This document shows, in pieces, positions 1-5,422 of a stretch of DNA of 6,298 bases. The notes below the pieces were generated by a model that saw only the letters and a program-made list of their open reading frames with translations, had not been told where the DNA came from and did no database searches. Every line of letters begins with the position of its first letter. Within the stretch, counting starts at the first letter, position 1. Source of the DNA: Bacillota bacterium (GTDB lineage Bacteria; Bacillota; UBA4882; JAAYXC01); assembly GCA_012516115.1 (NCBI GenBank), contig JAAYXC010000102.1, forward strand, positions 1 through 6,298, given 5' to 3'. The position numbers and the translations under genes were made by a program.

Positions 1-759
1 GATCTCGCCCAGTAACTCGTTCAAGATCTCCTTGGCCCCGGTCCGGTCGCCCACCCGGACCCGGCCGAGGAGAGTACGCTCCATTTCCAGGGGATAGGGA
101 CCCTTGCTCCCCTGGGTCTCCAGTTCATGGAGGATCTCTTCTTTGCCTTTACGAGCTCCGATGAGCTCGGCCAGGCGGGCCTGTTGTTCGTTCAGTTCCC
201 GCCGCTGCATCAGGGTGAGTAATCCCACCTGCGCCAGGTGGTTGGCCACCACAAAGAGGAGCTCGGCCGCGGCCTGGACGTCGGGACCTTTGAGCACTTT
301 CACGTCGGTGAGGATCTCCTTCAAGTCCTCCCGAGGGAACCCGAGGTCCCCCACCGCCGCCCCGATCTCTTCGATGGCCAGATCATCGAGGGGCCAGAGC
401 AAAACCGGACCGCAACTAAAAGAACCGAGGAACTGATTACCCACCATCACCGGAGCCGACCATTCGATGAGCCCGGCATGGCAACGGAAGATATAAGGCT
501 CCCCCAGCTGGGCCGCGAGTTCTCCGCCTTTCCTCAACGAGGCGATGCACCTGGCCTTCCCCTCCTTTACGGCCTGGACGGTCCGGCAGAAAGGGTGAAG
601 ACCCGTGCCGGCCAAGGGGACCAGTTCACCCTGGGGCGTGAGAACGTTGACCCCGAGCCCGGTGGCAATGGCAAAAGAACGGACCAGCCGTGAGAGGAGG
701 CGGTGCTCGATGACCGTGCTGACGTCGGGAGTAGGAGAAAACGGGTTCCCGGAGTTCAT
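1..759 (-). CDS. PocR-type sensory protein, 3' end beyond the window
   Basis: The open frame runs from ATG at 759 to the window edge without a stop (253 residues visible). Residues about 15-180 resemble the PocR ligand-sensing domain, known from the propanediol/cobalamin regulator PocR and many AraC-family or histidine-kinase proteins. The signature is visible: HPFC (55-58), KARC (68-71), FRCHAGL (91-97) followed by a hydrophobic APVMVGNQFLG segment (102-112). C58, C71, C93 and H94 are the conserved positions; C116 (SFSCGPV) is an additional cysteine. Next come a Gln/Glu/Leu-rich helix (about 180-215) and GDRTGAKEILNELLG (237-251), a linker that in related proteins precedes an AraC-type HTH. 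The output domain is off the window, so AraC regulator is likely but a kinase or diguanylate cyclase is not excluded. The ATG overlaps the upstream stop codon (ATGA), and GGGGAGG lies 4 bases before it, implying translational coupling. The ligand is unknown. Confidence 0.85.
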   Translation of the reverse strand, partial: MNSGNPFSPTPDVSTVIEHRLLSRLVRSFAIATGLGVNVLTPQGELVPLAGTGLHPFCRTVQAVKEGKARCIASLRKGGELAAQLGEPYIFRCHAGLIEWSAPVMVGNQFLGSFSCGPVLLWPLDDLAIEEIGAAVGDLGFPREDLKEILTDVKVLKGPDVQAAAELLFVVANHLAQVGLLTLMQRRELNEQQARLAELIGARKGKEEILHELETQGSKGPYPLEMERTLLGRVRVGDRTGAKEILNELLGEI

Positions 760-1013
760 CTTTCCTCCCCATCGGGCTGTTCCTCGATGACGAGGAGCGG
801 TTCGTCGGTTACCACCATCGCCCCCTCCGGCGCCAGGATCTCCACTATCCGGCCATCAACCGGGGAAGGGAAAAGGAAGATCTCCTCCCCCATGGCGAGC
901 TCCGCCAGATCCTGATCGATCTCCACCGTCTCCCCGGGACTTACCAGCCACCGGAGAACCCGGCAGTACTCGATCTCCTCGCTTAAGAAGGGCAACTTAA
1001 CCTCGACGCGCAA
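756..1013 (-). CDS. Stand-alone lipoyl/biotinyl-like domain protein without the acceptor lysine
   Basis: This is a single small beta-barrel domain of about 85 residues, the usual length of an isolated lipoyl domain. It starts like one (RVEVKLPFLSEEIEY), has WLVSPGETV where lipoyl domains have W.V..Gd.V, and ends with the second half-barrel (FPSPVDGRIVEI, then GAMVVTDEPLLVIEE). The hairpin that normally carries ETDK before ..V.SP here reads AELAMGEEIFLFPSP, so glutamate takes the place of lysine. The only lysine is near the N-terminus (KLPF), so normal lipoylation or biotinylation looks impossible. The frame also allows GTG at 1022, giving 88 residues. That GTG abuts the GAAGAAGG ribosome site with no spacing, whereas TTG at 1013 sits 9 bases after it and gives the canonical N-terminus, so TTG is preferred. 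The stop overlaps the PocR-sensor start. A partner or regulatory role is inference. Confidence 0.75.
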   Translation of the reverse strand: MRVEVKLPFLSEEIEYCRVLRWLVSPGETVEIDQDLAELAMGEEIFLFPSPVDGRIVEILAPEGAMVVTDEPLLVIEEQPDGEER

Positions 1014-1022
1014 GCGGACCAC

Positions 1023-1030
1023 CCTTCTTC
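1023..1030 (-). promoter_or_regulatory. Ribosome binding site deciding the lipoyl-like gene start
   Basis: On the minus strand GAAGAAGG lies here, touching the GTG at 1022 but 9 bases from the TTG at 1013. The in-frame stop TGA at 1031-1029 excludes any longer N-terminus. The spacing favours TTG. Confidence 0.45.
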
Positions 1031-1071
1031 AAGGCTCGTCTCTGCAGAATTCGCCGAGGCAAGGGTGGTAT

Positions 1072-1078
1072 CCTCCTT
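1072..1078 (-). promoter_or_regulatory. Strong Shine-Dalgarno (AAGGAGG) with no obvious long gene behind it
   Basis: Minus strand AAGGAGG lies in the 94-bp gap between the ROK gene and the lipoyl-like gene. The best-spaced start after it is TTG at 1062 (9 bases), which opens only a 21-codon basic frame ending with TAA at 999-997. That frame overlaps the lipoyl-like gene out of frame. The site could drive a coupled leader peptide, or be a remnant. Confidence 0.35.
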
Positions 1079-1116
1079 CATTTCGTTCCGGCCAAGTATT
1101 TCCAAGGGCAAACCGG

Positions 1117-2370
1117 TTACCCCCGGGCGAAAGACGCGGTACGCAAGGGTCGCGTTCGCCAGTCATCGACTTGGAAGATCTTCTCGAGGGCCAGGGCATA
1201 GGCCCCCATCAAGGGCGGGTCCTGGCTCATGCCGGAGAGGACAAAACGGACCGGGTTCACGATCTCGCCCAAGGCCCGTTCCTTCGCCACTCTGGTGGCC
1301 GGCTCGAGCAGGACGGAACCCGCCCGGGCGAGCTCCCCGCCGAGGACGACCATCTCGGGGTTAAAAAGGCTTACCAGATTGGCCAGGGCAATCCCGACCA
1401 TGGCCCCGACCTCGGCGAGTATCTCTTGGATTTCCGGTAATTCCACCAAGGGCCTGCTTACTACCTCGGCAATGGTCAAGTCGTCTTTCTTTAGGCCGTA
1501 ACGTTTCAAAACCTCTTCGTCGAGAACCTCTTTCGCCTTTTCCAAGACGGTACGGGCGCCGCAGAGGGCTTCAAAACACCCTTCGCGACCACAGGCGCAA
1601 CGCGGACCGCCTTCCGGGACAAGGACCATGTGGCCCACCTCGCCGGCATACCCACGGGCCCCGCCGAAGATCTCACCGTTGATAACTATTCCGGCGCCGA
1701 TGCCTACCGAAAGGTTTAGATAGATGAGATTGGGGCAGCCGCGGCCGCTCCCGAAGAGTCTCTCCCCCACCGCCGCCGCATTGGAGATGTTCTCCACGTG
1801 GACCGGGATCTCCCCCAATCTCTCGGAAAGCATCTTTCCCAGCGGCACATTCTCCCAGTCAAGGTTGGAGGAACGGGCCACCAGCCCACAAGATGAGTCG
1901 ACCAAGCCGGGCGAGGCCACCCCGCACCAGAAGACGTCCCCGAGCCGGATACCGGTGGCCTCGAGCAGCTGGCCGCAGGAGCCCACCACTGCTTCTACCA
2001 CCTCCCCGGGGAGATGGGACTCCAGTCTTAAGACCTGGCTGGCCAGGACCTCGGCGCCGAGGTCGAGGAGGGCCGTCACCGCCTGGCCCCGTTGGATACG
2101 GACGGCAAAGACATCCCCGGCCCTGGGATTTAAGGCCAACATCACCGGCCGGCGGCCGCCGGTCGACTCGCCGAAGCCGATCTCCCGCACCACGCCCTCC
2201 GCCAGGAGCTCGTTGACGATTACCGTGACCGTAGGGGGGGTAAGGCCGGTGAGTTTCGCCACTTCGTGCCGGGCGATGGGGCCCTGCCTCCTAATGGTCT
2301 CCCGCACCAGCAGGCGGTTTAAGACCTTGAGATCTCGGCTCTTGCTCGCCGGCTTCTCGCCTCTTAGCAT
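1117..2370 (-). CDS. ROK-family transcriptional regulator (NagC/XylR type)
   Basis: The protein has 417 residues, the usual size for ROK repressors. Residues about 15-80 form a winged HTH: ETIRRQGPIARHEVAKLTGL, then TPPTVTVIVNELLAEGVV as recognition helix region and GGRRPVMLALN as wing. The ROK domain follows, with YLNLSVGIGAGIVINGEIF (217-235), EVGH (244-247) and the ROK zinc site C-x-C-G-x2-G-C-x-E (C258, C260, C265). The place where ROK sugar kinases carry the catalytic aspartate (END.NAAA) reads ENISNAAA (193-200), with Ile for Asp, so this is a sensor and not a kinase. It starts 21 bases after the NagA-like stop. Its ATG follows GGGAAGG at only 3 bases, a close spacing. By family analogy it binds DNA and is released by a sugar or sugar phosphate, probably an amino sugar given its neighbours. 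The operator is not identified. Confidence 0.92.
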   Translation of the reverse strand: MLRGEKPASKSRDLKVLNRLLVRETIRRQGPIARHEVAKLTGLTPPTVTVIVNELLAEGVVREIGFGESTGGRRPVMLALNPRAGDVFAVRIQRGQAVTALLDLGAEVLASQVLRLESHLPGEVVEAVVGSCGQLLEATGIRLGDVFWCGVASPGLVDSSCGLVARSSNLDWENVPLGKMLSERLGEIPVHVENISNAAAVGERLFGSGRGCPNLIYLNLSVGIGAGIVINGEIFGGARGYAGEVGHMVLVPEGGPRCACGREGCFEALCGARTVLEKAKEVLDEEVLKRYGLKKDDLTIAEVVSRPLVELPEIQEILAEVGAMVGIALANLVSLFNPEMVVLGGELARAGSVLLEPATRVAKERALGEIVNPVRFVLSGMSQDPPLMGAYALALEKIFQVDDWRTRPLRTASFARG

Positions 2371-2391
2371 CTTCCTTCCCCGTCCGCGCCT

Positions 2392-3615
2392 TTACTCATT
2401 CTCCCGTTCGTAGACGATGCGGCCGTCTACCATCGTGAGGAGAATCTCGATCTCTTCATCGAAGACGGCCAGATCTGCCTTCATCCCCTCCGCCAGGACG
2501 CCATAGAACCGGTCGAGCTTTTGGAACCTTGCCGGGTTCACCGTCGCCAGCCGTACCGCCTCCGGCACGGTAAGTCCCACTAACTTGACCATGTTCCGCA
2601 CTAATTGGTTCATGGTTGCCACACTACTGGCAAAGGCACTCCGGTCGGCCAGTTTGGCCACGAAGTTCGTCCCTGCGTCCTGTACTTCGAACTCCGCCGG
2701 GACATCCGCTTCGACGATTACATCTAACCCTCCGAGGCGGTACGTGCCGGGACCCAGGCCGGCGGCAGACATGGAATCGGTCACCAGGCAGACGCGGTCC
2801 AACCCCTTGGCCTTTAAGACCAACCGTATGAGACTCGGCGGAAGGTGGTGCCCGTCGGCGATGATCTCGGTGGTCAGTTCGTCGAGGAGGAGAGTCGATT
2901 CCACCACCCCCGCAAGACGATAACCGTCCACCCGCCGGACGGTCGACATACCGGAAAAGATATGGGTTACATGGGTATATCCGTTCTCCACCGCCTGCAA
3001 TACATCCTGATAGGTGGCATCAGAATGAGCAATCGAGGCCACGATTCCCTTCCGCCGGAGTTCGCGGCCGAGGGCGAGGCCGCCGGGGATCTCCGGGGCC
3101 GCCGAGACGCGGACGATGCACGGATAGCGTTCGAGCAACGGCAGATAATCCTCCGGGTGAGGTTCGATGATGTATTCGGGATTCTGCGCCCCCCTCTGGG
3201 CCTGATTGAAGTAAGGACCCTCGAGATGGACCCCGAGGATCCTGGCACCGCGCGTACCCTTGGCCATGACGCGGCTTATGCAATCCACCGCCCTCTGGAT
3301 CTCGGCGAGGGGGCCGGAAAGGGTGGTGGGAAGAAAGGAGGTGACCCCACCCCGCGCCAATCCTTCGGCCATCCGCTCGAGCTGTGCCTCCTCCGCGGCC
3401 ATGACGTCGCCGCCCCAGGCCCCATGGAGGTGAAGATCGATGAAACCGGGACTTATGTAAGCTCCTTTTACATCTACGATCCTAGCATTTTCGGGAAGGG
3501 GAAGTCCACGGCCTACGGCTTTGATGAGGTCCCCTTCCACGATCACCGTGCCGGGAGAGATGAGCTGAAAAGGAGTAATAACTTTGCCGTTAATAAAAGC
3601 GATGGGTTCTTTCAT
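2392..3615 (-). CDS. nagA: N-acetylglucosamine-6-phosphate deacetylase-like amidohydrolase
   Basis: 407 residues, the normal NagA length. NagA hydrolyses GlcNAc-6-phosphate to glucosamine-6-phosphate plus acetate in the cytosol. Amidohydrolase-fold motifs in order: PGFIDLHLHGAWGGD (56-70; H62, H64), HLEGPYFN (130-137; metal ligand E132), SIAHSDAT (194-201; H197), THVTHIFSGMS (214-224; H215, H218), IADGHHLPP (252-260) and VTDSMSAAG (278-286; catalytic-type D280), ending with the usual DLAVFD and V.GRIVYE. The segment often read as H-L-[FY]-N-A-M is HIFSGM here, so the substrate may differ slightly from GlcNAc-6-P. The start is ATG at 3615, 10 bases after GGAGGT. The frame stays open to 3741, but that extension reads through the intergenic inverted repeat and lacks family similarity. 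It lies 153 bases downstream of nagB and 21 bases ahead of the ROK gene. Confidence 0.92.
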   Translation of the reverse strand: MKEPIAFINGKVITPFQLISPGTVIVEGDLIKAVGRGLPLPENARIVDVKGAYISPGFIDLHLHGAWGGDVMAAEEAQLERMAEGLARGGVTSFLPTTLSGPLAEIQRAVDCISRVMAKGTRGARILGVHLEGPYFNQAQRGAQNPEYIIEPHPEDYLPLLERYPCIVRVSAAPEIPGGLALGRELRRKGIVASIAHSDATYQDVLQAVENGYTHVTHIFSGMSTVRRVDGYRLAGVVESTLLLDELTTEIIADGHHLPPSLIRLVLKAKGLDRVCLVTDSMSAAGLGPGTYRLGGLDVIVEADVPAEFEVQDAGTNFVAKLADRSAFASSVATMNQLVRNMVKLVGLTVPEAVRLATVNPARFQKLDRFYGVLAEGMKADLAVFDEEIEILLTMVDGRIVYERENE

Positions 3616-3625
3616 TGTTGCGATT

Positions 3626-3631
3626 ACCTCC
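3626..3631 (-). promoter_or_regulatory. Ribosome binding site fixing the nagA start
   Basis: GGAGGT on the minus strand, 10 bases before ATG at 3615. It supports this ATG over the longer in-frame start at 3741. Confidence 0.8.
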
Positions 3632-3647
3632 AATAGTGGAATCCGAC

Positions 3648-3731
3648 TAACCCACCCCCCGACCCCCTCTCGTAGAGGGTGGTTCGGCGAACTGCCCCAG
3701 AGGGGGTGGCCGTGAGGCCGGGGGTGAGTTA
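3648..3731. repeat. Imperfect GC-rich inverted repeat between nagB and nagA
   Basis: The left end (3648-3670) reads TAACCCACCCCCCG followed by ACCCCCTCT. The reverse complement of the right end (3731-3699) reads TAACTCACCCCCGG, then about 10 extra bases, then ACCCCCTCT. Inside are a small hairpin (CCCTCT-CGT-AGAGGG, 3665-3679) and a near-perfect palindrome GTTCGGCGAAC (3682-3692). No T-run follows on either strand, so it is not a canonical intrinsic terminator. It resembles a short dispersed REP/MITE-like element, or an mRNA-stability or attenuation hairpin. Copies elsewhere cannot be assessed from this window. Confidence 0.6.
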
Positions 3732-3768
3732 AAAGAAGCACCCATAGGATACAGACGGGAAGTGGAAA

Positions 3769-4542
3769 CTACCAATCAAGCCCCCCGGCGGAATCGCGGT
3801 CCAGATACAACCTGGCCCGTGGATGGATCCTAAGGATCGAGGCCGGGCAAGCGGTGGAGATGGGTCCGGTGAGCGCATTCTTCACCGCTTCCCTCTTGGT
3901 CGGGCCCGGGACCACGCAGTAAAGCCACCCGCCGGAGAAGAGCACCGGGATGGTCAAGGTGATGGCGTGGGTCGGCACCTCTTCGAGCCGGGCAAAGCAT
4001 CCGTCGTGGACCTGTTGGCGTCGGCAGGCCTCGTCCAGTTGCACCACTTTTACCATCTTGGGGTCCGCGAAGTCGGCCACCGGGGGATCGTTAAAGGCCA
4101 AATGACCGTTCTCCCCGATCCCCAGGCAGACGATGTCGATGGGCGCTTCGGCGAGAAGATCCGCATAGCGACCGCACTCTTCTTCCGGCGAAGGGGTCTC
4201 GCCCCTGAGGAGATACACCTCCCCGGGATGAACCCGGTCGAAGAGATGCTCTTTTAAGTACCGCCGGAAACTCTGCGGAGCCTCCGCGGAGAGGCCGAGG
4301 TACTCGTCCATGTGGAAGGCGGTGACGCGTTTCCAATCGATCCCTTCGGCCGCCGAGAGGGTTTCCAGGAACTCGTTCTGGGAAGGAGCGGCGGCGAAGA
4401 CCATCCTCACTCTGGTCTGTTGGCCGAGGAGCTCTCGGAGCTTGGCCGCCACCGCCACCCCGGCCGCCCGGCCGAGGGAACGACGGTCGGGGTGGATCTC
4501 GACGAAGAGAGAAGCAAATTTACGCGTAAAATGATCTGTCAA
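3769..4542 (-). CDS. nagB: Glucosamine-6-phosphate deaminase/isomerase-like protein
   Basis: 257 residues, close to the roughly 240-266 of NagB. NagB converts glucosamine-6-phosphate to fructose-6-phosphate plus ammonia. Motifs: AAAPSQNEFLETL (50-62; phosphate loop, usually A.G.T....), TAFHMDEYLGL (74-84; D79 corresponds to catalytic D72 of E. coli NagB), LGIGENGHLAFNDPP (140-154; H147 corresponds to H143), the lid segment CRRQQVHDGCF (173-183), AITLTIPVLF, and GPTKREAVKNAL (213-224) with the phosphate-binding lysine. E. coli D141 and E148 are replaced by N145 and D152, a pattern I associate with a NagB-like subgroup, so the exact substrate is less certain. The start is TTG at 4542, 11 bases after TAGGAGG, with no alternative start nearby. 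It lies 80 bases after the SIS gene and is followed by nagA, giving a nagB-nagA order in one transcript. Confidence 0.88.
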   Translation of the reverse strand: MTDHFTRKFASLFVEIHPDRRSLGRAAGVAVAAKLRELLGQQTRVRMVFAAAPSQNEFLETLSAAEGIDWKRVTAFHMDEYLGLSAEAPQSFRRYLKEHLFDRVHPGEVYLLRGETPSPEEECGRYADLLAEAPIDIVCLGIGENGHLAFNDPPVADFADPKMVKVVQLDEACRRQQVHDGCFARLEEVPTHAITLTIPVLFSGGWLYCVVPGPTKREAVKNALTGPISTACPASILRIHPRARLYLDRDSAGGLDW

Positions 4543-4553
4543 AGGTTACTACG

Positions 4554-4560
4554 CCTCCTA
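4554..4560 (-). promoter_or_regulatory. Ribosome binding site supporting the TTG start of nagB
   Basis: TAGGAGG on the minus strand, 11 bases before TTG at 4542. No ATG or GTG is better placed, so a TTG start is the best call. Confidence 0.7.
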
Positions 4561-4579
4561 AATACCATAAAATTGAGTA

Positions 4580-4594
4580 GATCTTCGAACGATC
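4580..4594. promoter_or_regulatory. Possible operator-like imperfect palindrome upstream of nagB
   Basis: GATCTTCGAACGATC lies in the 80-bp gap between the SIS gene and nagB. The outer GATC arms pair and the centre contains TTCGAA, but the match is imperfect. It is a candidate regulator site only, and short symmetric sites like this arise by chance. Confidence 0.15.
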
Positions 4595-4622
4595 CTGGCC
4601 TTAGTCTGCGATTGATATTTGC

Positions 4623-5381
4623 TTATCTAAGGAGCTTAATCCTTGGCATATATTTCTCTTCGAACTGTTTGTTAAGCTTGTCACCTTCGGGGAGATTAGC
4701 ACTAGTCCAAACCGGAGGCTGGATCCCCATAGCTAAAAGTTTTTCTGCTGTATACATCATAAGCAAATTCATAACAAATGAGTTGACAAAAGTTGAGGTT
4801 GGCCCCATCTTTTGTGGCAACCCTTCAAGCGTGACCACGGCGTCACCCAGGGGAAGATGGTTATCGATGAACACGTCGACCAGTTCGTAGAGGTTTTTCC
4901 CACTCGGGTGACGGGCGGGTGCACCTGGCGGTACGAATTTGGCGAAAGAGGTAGAAGTAACGCCGATCGTGGTGATTCCTCTCTTCTTGGCCTCTAAAGC
5001 ACAATCGACGGTCATCGAGTTGATGCCATATGCATTGACGATGATCAAAACATCACCTGATTTCACCCCGTAAGCCTCGAGAACCGTGGCCGCGTATCCG
5101 GGGGTCCTCTCCACCAGGGATGAACGTTTCGCCCCATGGATCAGAGTGGTCCCAGGATCGAGAATAGCGTTGACATTTGCCAGACCCCCGGCCCGCCAGA
5201 AGACTTCCTCTACCGCCATGTTGGAATGGCCACCCGGGCCGATAACATTAATCAAGCGATCCTCGGCCACTTTCTGGGCCAGAATCGTTGCCGCTTTATT
5301 GAGGGCTTCTTGTTCTTCTTCCTCGATCGTTTTCAAGAGAGAAACAATTGTTTCTAAGTAGGTTTTACTTATCTTCGACAT
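4623..5381 (-). CDS. SIS-domain phosphosugar protein (UPF0309-like sugar isomerase domain)
   Basis: 252 residues forming one SIS (sugar isomerase) domain after an N-terminal helix rich in Glu (about 7-40). Family landmarks visible: NVIGPGGHSNMAVEEVFWRA (45-64), NAILDPGTTL (71-80), GDVLIIVNAYGIN (109-121), CALEAKKRG (127-135), RHPSGKNLYE (157-166), DVFIDNHLPLGDA (169-181), GPTST (193-197) and PPVWTSANLP (222-231). These match the group annotated as UPF0309 or 'sugar isomerase domain-containing protein'. Such proteins bind phosphosugars, but their reaction is poorly defined. The phosphate-loop position usually reading SNSG.N is NAYGIN here, losing the second serine. The start is ATG at 5381 with AAGGAGG 9 bases upstream. 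It sits 41 bases after the acetamidase-family gene and 80 bases before nagB, so a role on an amino-sugar phosphate is inferred. Composition is more AT-rich than the downstream genes. Confidence 0.85.
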   Translation of the reverse strand: MSKISKTYLETIVSLLKTIEEEEQEALNKAATILAQKVAEDRLINVIGPGGHSNMAVEEVFWRAGGLANVNAILDPGTTLIHGAKRSSLVERTPGYAATVLEAYGVKSGDVLIIVNAYGINSMTVDCALEAKKRGITTIGVTSTSFAKFVPPGAPARHPSGKNLYELVDVFIDNHLPLGDAVVTLEGLPQKMGPTSTFVNSFVMNLLMMYTAEKLLAMGIQPPVWTSANLPEGDKLNKQFEEKYMPRIKLLR

Positions 5382-5390
5382 GTAATTTTT

Positions 5391-5397
5391 CCTCCTT
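5391..5397 (-). promoter_or_regulatory. Ribosome binding site of the SIS-domain gene
   Basis: AAGGAGG on the minus strand, 9 bases before ATG at 5381, fixes that start. Confidence 0.8.
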
Positions 5398-5400
5398 AAA

Positions 5401-5419
5401 TCTTAATCATCTTAATCAT
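5401..5419. repeat. Two tandem copies of a 9-bp unit
   Basis: CTTAATCAT occurs twice in succession (5402-5419, with one further matching base at 5401) in the short gap between the acetamidase-family gene and the SIS gene. It is AT-rich and too short to assign a role. Confidence 0.5.
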
Positions 5420-5422
5420 AAG

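Noticed and set aside
1043..1053. Adjacent PstI/EcoRI sites (CTGCAGAATTC) hinting at a cloning junction
   Set aside because: Two hexamers sharing an overlap can occur by chance, and gene order and strand are continuous across the point.
1724..2413. 229-codon plus-strand open frame opposite the ROK gene
   Set aside because: The translation is Ser/Pro/Arg-rich low complexity, typical of an antisense shadow; the ROK domain on the minus strand is unambiguous.
2845..3636. 263-codon plus-strand open frame opposite nagA
   Set aside because: It is an antisense shadow of the GC-rich nagA coding frame; its translation shows no domain and nagA motifs explain the region.
3648..3731. Intrinsic terminator after nagB
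   Set aside because: Stems are present, but no T-run follows in either direction, so it was kept as a repeat and not called a terminator.
3616..3741. Longer N-terminus for the NagA-like protein (42 extra residues from ATG at 3741)
   Set aside because: The extension is encoded by the intergenic inverted repeat, is low-complexity Pro/Gly/His-rich, matches no NagA family sequence, and the ATG at 3615 has a well-placed GGAGGT.
4514..4542. TTGACA -35-like hexamer at the nagB start
   Set aside because: It overlaps the TTG start codon, and the sequence 17 bases downstream (ATTTGC) is not a convincing -10 box; a promoter there would begin inside the gene.
5398..5419. Seven-codon frame (MIKMIKI, minus strand) ending at the SIS-gene Shine-Dalgarno
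   Set aside because: It arises from the 9-bp tandem repeat, has no ribosome site of its own, and is too short to separate from chance.
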